Assembly (NCBI GenBank): GCA_964588725.1
Contig: CAZPQL010000034.1
Location: 1-32,680 of the forward strand
Length of the DNA stretch: 32,680 nt
Origin: UBA5972 sp964588725
Lineage (GTDB): Bacteria; Pseudomonadota; Alphaproteobacteria; Rhodobacterales; Rhodobacteraceae
Direction of reading: 5' to 3'
This document shows positions 1 through 7,658 of this stretch, piece by piece (position 1 is the stretch's first letter; each line of letters begins with the position of its first letter). The notes beneath the pieces were generated by a model. The model saw only the letters and a program-made list of their open reading frames with translations. It was not told the origin of the DNA and did no database searches. Made by a program: the position numbers and the translations under genes.

Positions 1-1179
1 TTCCTCGCGCGCTGCGAAGGCCTGCGCGGCGCGGGCTGAAAACACGATCATGCCCGTGGCCGCCCCGGGGCTGGCACCGATCCCGCGGGCCAGCGCAACC
101 GTTTCACCGCCCGGATCGATCTGCGGGTGCAAAAGCTGCACCAGATTTTGCGGGCTGACGCGCAGCAGTGCCGATTTACGGCTGATCGCCCCGTCGCGCG
201 CCAGATCGACGGCAATACGCACCGCAGCCCGCGACGAACGCTGTGCCGGTGCCGCGTCAAGCAGCCACGTTTTGCCGTCTTCGACGGTAAACTCCAACTT
301 CACGGCGTCGTAGCAGCCACGGCGGGTGATCTCAGCGTAACTGCCCAAGTCGTGAACAGCACCGGGGCAGATGTCTTCCAACGACTCTCCGCGTTCGTCG
401 AATGAGATGAAATTGGCGGGCCGCGCACCGCTTGCAGCATCGCGCCCCTGACTTTGCGACAGGTAGCGTCCGGTGATCTGTGATTCTCCGCTTGCGGGGC
501 TGACGAACTGTACGTGTCCCGCTCCGCTTTCACCCTGACCAAGGCCCAAAGCCATGCGTTGCACGATCAACCCCAGCCCCGCGTCATCGGGCGCGCCACG
601 CGCCGTGCGCAATATCCGCGCCGACGTGCCTTGCCATGCCCGTGCCATCGAGCGCAGGACCTGTGTCAGCTGCGCCACCGGGTCTTGGGGAAAAACCGTG
701 TCGGTCTGCGATTCAAAAATGGCCTTGGACGCAGCCAGTACCTTGGCTTCACCCGGTTCACCGGCCAAATTTTCAAATGCTTCGGCGTCAATGCGCGCCA
801 CGTTCACCGCATAGTCTTGTACAAACCGACAATAAAGCGCGGTGGCCGCCGTATCGCCCAGCCGTTGGCACAACCGCCGGTGCAACGCATCGTTCAGTCC
901 CACGTTCAGCAGCGTCGGCGGTCCGCCCCAGTCGCGGTTCTGCGGGCTTGACCGAACCGACACGATTCCGCGCGCGCCAAACCACCCCAGAAGCGTGGCA
1001 ATATCGGGGTCTTGACCCGCAGCGATGGCGTGCACACACCCCACGGACAACCCATAGGCCAGCGGCACGGGCAGGCCCAGCGCGCGCAGCTTGGACAGAC
1101 GTCGCGCGCGGGCACCAAATTCGGTCTGCAGGACCTTTGCCTTGCTCCCAAGCCGTTGTATTTGCGTATTTTCCGACAT
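1..1179 (-). CDS. ppdK: PPDK-family protein (pyruvate, phosphate dikinase-like), partial, N-terminal 393 residues
   Basis: The reading frame is open from the ATG at 1179 to the window edge, so the C-terminal half (phosphohistidine and PEP/pyruvate domains) is missing. The N-terminus carries the PPDK-type sequence LRALGLPVP. The region around residue 76 reads VSVRSSPQN, and around residues 366-378 it reads GIGASPGAATG, which in PPDK opens the swivelling domain that carries the catalytic histidine. True PPDK interconverts pyruvate, ATP and phosphate with PEP, AMP and pyrophosphate. The ATP-grasp half looks degenerate: the glycine-rich loop after VSVRS is replaced (NRDWGGPPT), and the usual LQTRxGKRT is LLDAAPAQRSS, so the ATP-binding Gln and Arg are lost. 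It sits 156 nt downstream of the glyS stop, on the same strand. I recall this PPDK/glyS neighbourhood from other Rhodobacteraceae. The family call is firm, the activity is doubtful. Confidence 0.82.
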   Translation of the reverse strand, partial: MSENTQIQRLGSKAKVLQTEFGARARRLSKLRALGLPVPLAYGLSVGCVHAIAAGQDPDIATLLGWFGARGIVSVRSSPQNRDWGGPPTLLNVGLNDALHRRLCQRLGDTAATALYCRFVQDYAVNVARIDAEAFENLAGEPGEAKVLAASKAIFESQTDTVFPQDPVAQLTQVLRSMARAWQGTSARILRTARGAPDDAGLGLIVQRMALGLGQGESGAGHVQFVSPASGESQITGRYLSQSQGRDAASGARPANFISFDERGESLEDICPGAVHDLGSYAEITRRGCYDAVKLEFTVEDGKTWLLDAAPAQRSSRAAVRIAVDLARDGAISRKSALLRVSPQNLVQLLHPQIDPGGETVALARGIGASPGAATGMIVFSARAAQAFAAREE

Positions 1180-1212
1180 GGCATTCCTAATTCACGCGCC
1201 AGAATAGAGCGA

Positions 1213-1327
1213 TTTGCCCGCAGGGCAAGAGCGTCTGAAGCCGCGTCTTTGTTATCTTGATCAACGGCACGACACGCGGGTAGATTTTACGCGCAATTTT
1301 AACCGAAAACCGGTGCCCGGTTTTCGG
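1213..1327. terminator. Two hairpins between glyS and the PPDK-like gene
   Basis: A perfect inverted repeat with 11-bp arms (CCGAAAACCGG / CCGGTTTTCGG, 3-nt loop) lies at 1303-1327, directly after the glyS stop at 1336. A second one (TTGCCC / GGGCAA, 3-nt loop) lies near 1213-1228. On the minus strand the first is followed by TTAAAATT rather than a clean T run, so it may attenuate, end or stabilise the glyS transcript. The 1180-1335 gap holds no gene that I can support. Confidence 0.45.
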
Positions 1328-1335
1328 AATTCGCG

Positions 1336-3456
1336 CTACGCGCCCGTAATCTTTTCAAATGCGGCGACCTTGCCCATGGTCTCGCGAATGCGGTTGAGCA
1401 GACACAGACGGTTGCGGCGCACGATCTGGCTGTCGGCGTTCACCTGCACGGCCTCAAAGAAAGCGTCGATCGGGGCGCGCAATGCCGCCAGCGCGGTCAT
1501 GGCGGCGGCAAATTCTTCGGCCTTAAGCGCCGCAGAGATCGCCCCCCCCGCCACATCAAGCGCGGCAAACAGGGTTTTCTCGCTGTCGTCGCGGGCGAAC
1601 TTCACGTCCGGCTCGCCCTCGTAAGACACGCCGTCTCTGGCTTCCTCGGCGCGCAGAATATTATTGGCGCGCTTGAACCCCTGCAAAAGGTTCTCGCCGT
1701 CGTCGGTTTGCAGGAAATTGCTGAGGGCAGAGGCTTTTTGCGCGACCAAATAAAAATCGTATTCACCGAATGACTGATCCAGCAAGTCGGGAGCGTTCGA
1801 CTCCTCCGACACTTGAAAGGCGTTGCCGGGCGCTCCGCCAGCAAAACATGCATCAATTAAGTCGTTGCGAACGCCCTGATCTTTCAGCGCCTGTGTTAAC
1901 CTCTTAACGACAAAGTGGCATAGATCGTGCCTGATCCGTGGTGCAGCAATGCGTCCTAACAATAGTTGTTCAAAATCGAGTCTAATTTTATTTTTCAATA
2001 TCAACCGAATAACCCCCAGCGCCGCCCGCCTTAACGCAAACGGGTCTTTGGAACCGGTGGGTTTCTCGTCAATCGCCCAGAACCCCGTAAGCGTGTCGAT
2101 TTTATCCGCCAGCGCCACAGCCACCGAAACCGGCGCGGTTGGTACGGCATCAGACGGCCCAAGCGGCGCGTAATGCTCAGCACAGGCCGCCGCCACATCT
2201 TCGGGCAGACCGGCGGCGCGGGCATAATACCCACCCATGATCCCCTGCAATTCGGGAAACTCGCCAACCATTTCGGACGCCAGATCGGCCTTGGCGATCC
2301 TGGCCGCCTGCACTGCCATATCCTTATCCGCCGCCACCAGCGGCGCGATTTCACCGGCCAGCGCGGCGACGCGTTCAATCCGCGCGGCCTGTGTGCCCAA
2401 CTTGTTGTGAAACGTCACGTTCTCCAGTTTCGCCGCCATATCCGCAAGCGGCACCCGCAGATCGTTGTCCCAGAAAAACCGCGCGTCCGACAGGCGTGCA
2501 AACAGCACCTTTTGGTTGCCCGCCAGAATGGTCGCGCCACTGTCCGCTGTTTCGCGGTTGGCCACGGTGATGAATTTCTTAATCCTGCCCGACTTCGGAT
2601 TGCGCAGGCTGAAAAATTTCTGGTGGGTGCGCATTGATGTCTGCAACACCTCGGCGGGCAGGTCGGTGAAATCGGGCGCGATGTCTCCCATCAGCACCAC
2701 CGGCCATTCGACCAGCCCGGCGACCTCGGCCAACAGAGCGGCATCTTCTACCACCTCCAGCCCTTGCGCAAAAGCCAGACTGTCGGCATCCGCCTTGATG
2801 ATATCACGCCGCGCCACGCTATCCAGAATGACGTGGCGGGCCTTCAAACCGTCAGCATAGCCGTCAAACGACGCCACGCTGAACGCGTCGTCAGCCATAA
2901 AACGGTGGCCGCGCGTGGTGTCCCCGCACGGCACGCCCTCGACGTCCACGGGGACTATAGCCGCGCCGTTGTCGTCGTACAAAATGCACAGGATGTGGTG
3001 CAAAGGCCGCACCCAGCGCAGGTTGCCGCTACCCCAGCGCATGGATTTGGGCCACGGGAAGGTACGAATTGTTTCGGCCACTACTGCCGCGACCACGTCG
3101 GCGGCGTCGCGCGCCGGTTGGGTGATCGCGGCGTAATAGATCTGCCCCTTTTTGTCGTCGCGCACCTGCAACTGATCTGTGGTCAGGCCGGTGGCGCGTA
3201 AAAATCCGTCCAGTGCTTTTTGGGGTGCGTCCACGCGCGGGCCTTTGCGTTCCTCAACCAAAGCTTGGGTCTGCGCGGGCAGATCGCCAAGGTTCAGGCA
3301 CAGGCGGCGCGGCGTGACGAACGCGGCGGCGGTGCTGTAGGTGATCCCCGCGTCGACCAGCCCGTCGCACACCAGCCGCTGCAAATCGCTGACGGCGCGC
3401 ACCTGCATCCCCGCAGGGATTTCTTCGCTGAACAGTTCTAAAAGTAGATCGGGCAT
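1336..3456 (-). CDS. glyS: Glycyl-tRNA synthetase beta subunit
   Basis: This is a 706-residue protein starting MPDLLLELFSEEIPAG, the hallmark opening of the bacterial GlyRS beta chain, and it has the family's usual length of about 690-700. The central VANRE segment and the late DALRR-type segment KDPFALRRAALGVIRL are typical. With the alpha chain it forms the heterotetramer that charges tRNA-Gly in the cytoplasm; the beta chain supplies tRNA binding. The ATG at 3456 is 6 nt after the stop of the small membrane protein upstream, so glyQ, that gene and glyS form one operon. A stretch around 1965-2010 is visibly richer in A+T, with Leu codons TTA and TTG, than the rest of the gene. It lies in a variable helical region and the frame stays intact. 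Confidence 0.97.
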   Translation of the reverse strand: MPDLLLELFSEEIPAGMQVRAVSDLQRLVCDGLVDAGITYSTAAAFVTPRRLCLNLGDLPAQTQALVEERKGPRVDAPQKALDGFLRATGLTTDQLQVRDDKKGQIYYAAITQPARDAADVVAAVVAETIRTFPWPKSMRWGSGNLRWVRPLHHILCILYDDNGAAIVPVDVEGVPCGDTTRGHRFMADDAFSVASFDGYADGLKARHVILDSVARRDIIKADADSLAFAQGLEVVEDAALLAEVAGLVEWPVVLMGDIAPDFTDLPAEVLQTSMRTHQKFFSLRNPKSGRIKKFITVANRETADSGATILAGNQKVLFARLSDARFFWDNDLRVPLADMAAKLENVTFHNKLGTQAARIERVAALAGEIAPLVAADKDMAVQAARIAKADLASEMVGEFPELQGIMGGYYARAAGLPEDVAAACAEHYAPLGPSDAVPTAPVSVAVALADKIDTLTGFWAIDEKPTGSKDPFALRRAALGVIRLILKNKIRLDFEQLLLGRIAAPRIRHDLCHFVVKRLTQALKDQGVRNDLIDACFAGGAPGNAFQVSEESNAPDLLDQSFGEYDFYLVAQKASALSNFLQTDDGENLLQGFKRANNILRAEEARDGVSYEGEPDVKFARDDSEKTLFAALDVAGGAISAALKAEEFAAAMTALAALRAPIDAFFEAVQVNADSQIVRRNRLCLLNRIRETMGKVAAFEKITGA

Positions 3457-3462
3457 ACCGGT

Positions 3463-3933
3463 TTATTCCGCGTATTTTTCATTAAGTTGATGCCACGCAA
3501 AAGCGCGCCCGTCGCCGTAAACCGCGATCACGCGGTCAACGCCGTCAACGATGTTGTGCTGCGACAGAAACGCCAAAGCCTCGCCGCTTTCCAGATCTTC
3601 GGTCAGGCGCTGATAGTCGAAACACCCAAACCACGCGGGCGGTCGCAGCGGCGTCGGCGTGTCGTAAATCACGTAGGTTTCGGTCAGCATGGGGATCGAG
3701 TTTTCAACCGTGAAACACGCCCGAAATTTCAGCGGGCTGGTATCGGCGTCCAGAATGGTAAAATCATTGGCCAGAATATCCAGCGTCTCCAGACTGCCTA
3801 CATGGGTCATGGTCATGGTAAAATCAGCGGGTTCACTGACGTCGTAATACGCGTAATTCTGGCTGTACCACAGCCCCCCGCCCATGAGCGCGGCAACAAG
3901 CAGCAGTAAGCCCATCAGTAATTTCCCACTCAT
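3463..3933 (-). CDS. Small single-pass membrane protein between glyQ and glyS (DUF6446-like)
   Basis: 156 residues. The N-terminal segment (about residues 4-25, LLMGLLLLVAALMGGGLWY) is one transmembrane helix or uncleaved signal. The rest (about 130 residues) is predicted outside the membrane, with a conserved-looking FRACFT segment and a FGCFDY segment, and two cysteines that could pair. I recall Rhodobacterales proteins of this type, annotated DUF6446, in the same place; that name is from memory. The function is unknown. The ATG at 3933 overlaps the glyQ stop in an ATGA arrangement, and 6 nt separate its stop from glyS, so translation is probably coupled to the synthetase genes. A longer frame reaching to 4167 exists, but it runs antiparallel-independent inside glyQ and lacks a sensible N-terminus, so the ATG at 3933 was chosen. 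Confidence 0.85.
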   Translation of the reverse strand: MSGKLLMGLLLLVAALMGGGLWYSQNYAYYDVSEPADFTMTMTHVGSLETLDILANDFTILDADTSPLKFRACFTVENSIPMLTETYVIYDTPTPLRPPAWFGCFDYQRLTEDLESGEALAFLSQHNIVDGVDRVIAVYGDGRAFAWHQLNEKYAE

Positions 3934-4859
3934 GCCGCCTGCCCTGCTGGCACCGCTGTCTGCGCATACGCTTTTGCACAGGCGCGGGCCAGCGACCGGA
4001 CGCGGCCGATATAGGCCTGTCTTTCGGTCACCGAAATCACGCCGCGCGCATCCAGCAGGTTGAACAGGTGGCTGGCTTTGATGCATTGATCGTACGCCGG
4101 ATGCGCCATGATGATATCGCGCCCACTGCGCGGGTCGGCTTTTGGCGCGGCCAGAATGCGGGCGCACTCGGCCTCGGCATCCTTGAAATGCTGCAGCAAC
4201 ATGTCGGTATCGGCCACATCGAAATTCCAGCGCGAATATTCCTGCTCGGTCTGACGGAAAATATCGCCGTAACTTAGCGCGGTATCGCTGTCAGGATCGT
4301 TGAACGGCATGTCCATCACGTGGTCGACGCCCAGAACATACATCGCCAGACGTTCAAGTCCGTAGGTCAGCTCGCCCGAAACCGGCGTGCAGTCAAAGCC
4401 GCCGACCTGCTGAAAATAGGTGAACTGGCTGACTTCCATGCCGTCGCACCAGACCTCCCAGCCCAGCCCCCACGCCCCCAATGTGGGGCTTTCCCAGTCG
4501 TCCTCGACAAAGCGGATGTCGTGCAAATCCATGTCGACGCCGATGGCTTTGAGCGACCCCAGATACAGGTTTTGCAACTCGGGCGGGCTGGGTTTGATCA
4601 GTACCTGAAACTGGTAATAATGCTGCAGCCGGTTGGGATTTTCGCCGTAGCGCCCGTCGGTGGGTCGTCGGCACGGTTGCACATAAGCCGCGGCCCACGG
4701 ACGCGGACCAAGCGCGCGCAACGTGGTCGCCGGGTGGAATGTTCCGGCACCAACTTCGATGTCATAGGGCTGCAGGATCGCGCAACCGCGTCCCGCCCAA
4801 TAGGCCTGAAGGCGCAGAATAATATCCTGAAAACAACGGGGAGGCTCGTGCGTCGCCAT
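3930..4859 (-). CDS. glyQ: Glycyl-tRNA synthetase alpha subunit
   Basis: 309 residues, close to the roughly 300 of the family. The N-terminal part, from CFQDIILRLQAYWAGRGC through LQPYDIEVGAGTFHP, and the later RYGENPNRLQHYYQFQV and YFQQVGGFDC segments are diagnostic for the class II catalytic alpha chain of bacterial GlyRS. It activates glycine with ATP and pairs with the GlyS product. The ATG at 4859 was chosen because GGAAAG lies 5 nt upstream; a TTG at 4883 in the same frame would add eight residues but has no better ribosome-binding site. It is the first gene of the operon glyQ / small membrane protein / glyS. I looked upstream (4860-5033) for a T-box-type leader and saw none. Confidence 0.97.
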   Translation of the reverse strand: MATHEPPRCFQDIILRLQAYWAGRGCAILQPYDIEVGAGTFHPATTLRALGPRPWAAAYVQPCRRPTDGRYGENPNRLQHYYQFQVLIKPSPPELQNLYLGSLKAIGVDMDLHDIRFVEDDWESPTLGAWGLGWEVWCDGMEVSQFTYFQQVGGFDCTPVSGELTYGLERLAMYVLGVDHVMDMPFNDPDSDTALSYGDIFRQTEQEYSRWNFDVADTDMLLQHFKDAEAECARILAAPKADPRSGRDIIMAHPAYDQCIKASHLFNLLDARGVISVTERQAYIGRVRSLARACAKAYAQTAVPAGQAA

Positions 4860-5033
4860 ATGACTTTCCAATGCGGGCGCCAACTTAAAAAGCGCTCAGG
4901 GTAATACGCGTTCTCAATAGGCAACACTGTGGAATGCGTCAATCACGGAAGCCCCGAATGGGGGGTGCAATCCGATTGGAATTTGTTAATGTCCGGCAAC
5001 ATTGAGTCCAGAGCATATTGAAAGGTTCACAAA

Positions 5034-6767
5034 GTGCGGTTCAGAGTAGATTTGCCCAAAATTTTCAGGGCGGTTTTGATTTCAGTAAGTTTGATTTTCA
5101 GCGGGTTATCGGCCGCGGCAGCGCAGTCCTTCATTCAGGTGCAAAGCCACGCCACCATTCGCGACACCAAACAATCGGCGCAGGCTTTTGCGCGCGATTT
5201 TGCCCAGACCAAGGCCTTTCTGACCAAAAGCGGCTGGTACGCCATCGTCATCGGCCCCATGCCACCCGACGCGGCGCTGAGCGCTTTGCGTGACCTGACC
5301 GCCAGCGGGCAGATCCCCGGCGACAGTTTTATCTCCAGCGGCGACTCCCATCTTAGCCAGCTTTGGCCGATAAACGTGGCCACCACCGGATCGGCAGGCG
5401 ATACCGTCGCGGCCGAAGAAACGCCGGTCATTATCCGCGATTCCGATCTCAAAGCCAGCAAACGCGTCGAAAAGGGCTGGAGCCGCGCCTACAAGATGCG
5501 CCTGCAGCGCTATATGACGTGGACCGGCGATTACGACAAGGCCATCGACGGCGACTACGGGCGTGGCACGCGCGCAGCGATCAAGTCGTTTCAGGCGCGC
5601 AATAAATTCGAAACCACCGGCTATCTGACCGGCGATCAGATTGCGCTGATGATCGGGCAGTACGATGCATTTTTCGCCCGCCTCGGTGTCAAGAAGGTGC
5701 GCGATCTGGACGCTGGAATAGAGATCGACATGCCGCTTGCGCTGGTGGCGTTCGAACGGTTTTCGCCGCCTTTCGTGCGGTACGGTGCCCGTGGTGACGG
5801 TAGCCTCAGCGTCCGGCTGATTTCCGCGACCGGCGGGCGCGACGCTCTGCGCGACCTGATCGAACCACTCGCCGTCGATCACGCACTCCCCAACGATTTT
5901 TTACGCCAGATCAAACGCGACTGGTTCGTAATCAGCTACGCTGACGACCGGCGCGCAACCTATATTTATGTCCAGCACGACAACGGGTTGATCAAAGGCT
6001 TTTCGATGGTCTGGTCACCCGAAAAAGACGGCGATCTGTTGTCTTTCGCCCAATCCATGCGCCACAGTTTTGTGCCCATTGCCGATTATTATCTCGACCC
6101 GACGCTTAGCAACAGCCAACCCGATATCGATCGCTCCGCGTTGACGTCAGGGTTGGATATCGACAGCCCCAAACACCAGGGCACCGGTTTTCTTATCAGC
6201 GCGGCGGGTGTTGTGCTGACCCATGTCGCTAATGTGCGGGACTGCAGGCGGATCACCACGGACGCCGGTGTCAACATGGCGGTTCTGGCCCGCGATCCCG
6301 CATTAAAACTGGCGGTGCTGAGACCCAAGCGGGCCTATACTCCGCGCTCGTTCGCGTTGTTTGCCGACGATACGCCCTTTACCGGCGCTGAAATCGCGGT
6401 GTCCGGTTTTTCGTACCCTGCGGAAATGGAAGTGTCTTCGCTGAATTTCGGCACGGTGACGGGATCGGCGACCACGCCAAAACGCGCCGGGCAGGTCCGG
6501 CTTGACGTCAGAGTATCGCCGGGCGACGCGGGCGGACCGGTTCTGGACAACCGCGGCGCGGTCATTGGCATGCAACTGATGACGCAAAGCGGATCAACGC
6601 GCCCGGGCTACGTGAATTTTGCTGCACAGGCGGATGGTATTACCAAGCTTCTGGACACGCGCGGGATCACCTACGGACGTATCGCGGCCTATGATCCGGT
6701 GGACCCGGAAGACATCGCCGCCATGGCGCGCGATTTTACCGTAAAACTGTCGTGCTGGTCGCCGTGA
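5034..6767 (+). CDS. Exported SPOR-like / peptidoglycan-binding protein with a trypsin-like domain lacking the catalytic triad
   Basis: 577 residues. A signal peptide ends near residue 31 (GLSAAAAQS). Residues about 32-110 resemble a SPOR-type fold (FIQVQSHATIRD, GWYAIVIGPM). Residues about 150-208 are a peptidoglycan-binding domain of the PG_binding_1 type (LQRYMTWTGDYDKAIDGDYG, then GYLTGDQ). Residues from about 380 form a trypsin/DegP-like domain. The three catalytic positions are substituted: the TNAHV equivalent reads THVAN (Ala399), the Asp position in DPALKLAVL is Lys425, and GNSGG is GDAGG (Ala499). It therefore probably binds cell wall or partner proteins in the periplasm instead of cleaving. 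The start is GTG at 5034 with GAAAGG about 8 nt upstream; no ATG suits the signal peptide. It is divergent from glyQ. Confidence 0.85.
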   Translation: MRFRVDLPKIFRAVLISVSLIFSGLSAAAAQSFIQVQSHATIRDTKQSAQAFARDFAQTKAFLTKSGWYAIVIGPMPPDAALSALRDLTASGQIPGDSFISSGDSHLSQLWPINVATTGSAGDTVAAEETPVIIRDSDLKASKRVEKGWSRAYKMRLQRYMTWTGDYDKAIDGDYGRGTRAAIKSFQARNKFETTGYLTGDQIALMIGQYDAFFARLGVKKVRDLDAGIEIDMPLALVAFERFSPPFVRYGARGDGSLSVRLISATGGRDALRDLIEPLAVDHALPNDFLRQIKRDWFVISYADDRRATYIYVQHDNGLIKGFSMVWSPEKDGDLLSFAQSMRHSFVPIADYYLDPTLSNSQPDIDRSALTSGLDIDSPKHQGTGFLISAAGVVLTHVANVRDCRRITTDAGVNMAVLARDPALKLAVLRPKRAYTPRSFALFADDTPFTGAEIAVSGFSYPAEMEVSSLNFGTVTGSATTPKRAGQVRLDVRVSPGDAGGPVLDNRGAVIGMQLMTQSGSTRPGYVNFAAQADGITKLLDTRGITYGRIAAYDPVDPEDIAAMARDFTVKLSCWSP

Positions 6768-6794
6768 GACCCATCCAATAACAACGCCGCAACC

Positions 6795-6986
6795 CGTGAA
6801 CCTCACACACAAGACCGGATCAACGTTCCAGTCCCTGATCTCCCCGAACGGGCGGTAGACTGAGGCTTTGCCCAAAGTTTCGGTGCCATCAGTGACAGTG
6901 CGCACAGAATTCAGCTGATCGGCGTGCACGTAGGCTTTTGTGGTGCCGTTCCGCAATCGCACTGAGGGGTGCGGGTTTTCCAATAG
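6795..6986 (-). pseudogene. Rhs/YD-repeat core fragment (upstream part of a core, truncated)
   Basis: In one minus-strand frame the segment reads TTKAYVHADQLNSVRTVTDG and continues through VYRPFGEIRDWN. This is the Rhs core motif that normally precedes the RYYDPELG / QPDW segment of the same protein. It has no plausible start. The homology stops near 6800, about 30 nt from the end of the convergent SPOR-like gene. In the direction of reading it lies after the other fragment (6889-7263), the reverse of the order in an intact Rhs protein, so this is a second core piece, as in displaced core/tip arrays. No function is expected. Confidence 0.6.
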
Positions 6987-7263
6987 TCTTTGCTGCTCTA
7001 GCGTTCGCTTGGACTATTTCCAATGAGATTATTTGTTGCGCCTCGGACATCGTATAACCCTGGGCCATCAATGACTGCGCACGATGAGCCGAAATCATCA
7101 TATTTGAAAAACCTTGATTCCCCCCGGGATCCATCAAATTCACCGGATCGTTACCCGCATACGCATACCGGTTCGTCCCAACCCCGGCCTGCGTCACCTC
7201 AAACCAGTCCGGCTGCAGGAACAGGCCGGGTTCGGGGTCAACGTGGCGGGCGTTGAGGTTGAG
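6889..7263 (-). pseudogene. Rhs core C-terminal end with a short variable tip (remnant)
   Basis: The minus frame gives LNLNARHVDPEPGLFLQPDW, then TQAGVGTNRYAYAGNDPVN, then LMDPGGN. This is the end of an Rhs core, degraded where intact proteins have YYDPELG. A variable tip of about 70 residues follows (from GFSNMMISAHRAQSL), ending at 6889. An in-frame TGA lies just ahead of the core homology, so the body of the protein is gone. A GTG near 7197 could still start a 102-residue product. The remnant lies immediately downstream of tRNA-Tyr. In intact Rhs proteins this region delivers polymorphic toxin tips; I cannot assign a toxin family to this one, and I see no immunity gene. Confidence 0.65.
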
Positions 7264-7424
7264 GCGGGATCAGGCAAAGGTCCGGGGGACTTTTACCCCT
7301 GCCGCACGACGGTCGGGTCTTGATATCTTCGGTCCACGGCTGGTCGTTGGCGGTTCAAAATCAGGCGTAATGGGGCAGACCGTCGGGGCTGTGATTGATT
7401 GTCATTGCCGGACCGGCAGCGTAG

Positions 7425-7508
7425 TGGTGGGCGACCCTGGAATCGAACCAGGCATGGGTCACCCCGGCGGAGTTACAGTCCGCTGCCGCACCTTGCAGCC
7501 CGTCGCCC
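7425..7508 (-). tRNA. tRNA-Tyr (anticodon GUA)
   Basis: Read on the minus strand, the acceptor arms GGGCGAC and GTCGCCC pair over 7 bp, and the discriminator A is followed by an encoded CCA. The anticodon stem GCGGA/TCCGC encloses the loop CTGTAAC, so the anticodon is GTA (Tyr). The T arm is CCTGG-TTCGATT-CCAGG. A long variable arm with a GGG/CCC stem marks it as class II, as bacterial tRNA-Tyr is. It is divergent from rlmB, and an Rhs remnant lies beyond its 3' end. Confidence 0.95.
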
Positions 7509-7551
7509 TGTGCGCAATCGCGGCAAATGACCGAGACTGAGAACAGACGCG

Positions 7552-7580
7552 TGGATACTGTCGCGTCCCCAATGCGTCAA
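7552..7580 (-). promoter_or_regulatory. Candidate sigma-70-type promoter of tRNA-Tyr
   Basis: On the minus strand TTGACG (7580-7575) and TATCCA (7557-7552) are separated by exactly 17 nt. The -35 box matches the consensus at five of six positions, the -10 box at three. This would start a precursor about 35-40 nt ahead of the mature tRNA 5' end. Confidence 0.4.
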
Positions 7581-7658
7581 CCATAAAATCCGCGCGGGTC
7601 TTGCGCCGATCTGTGCAGGCGTGCCAAGGGTCTTTAACATATCGAAAGGTGGTTGAAC

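Noticed and set aside
3934..4167. N-terminal extension of the small membrane protein into glyQ
   Set aside because: It lies wholly inside glyQ in another frame. The ATG at 3933 opens directly on the membrane helix and overlaps the glyQ stop.
4860..5033. T-box or attenuator upstream of glyQ
   Set aside because: No T-box sequence, specifier hairpin or terminator/antiterminator pair is visible.
5106..5882. Minus-strand open frame (258 codons) opposite the pseudoprotease gene
   Set aside because: The plus frame has a signal peptide and recognisable domains; the antisense frame has none.
7425..7508. Integration site (att) with a duplicated tRNA-Tyr 3' end flanking the Rhs remnant
   Set aside because: I found no second copy of the T-arm/acceptor sequence in the window and no integrase gene.
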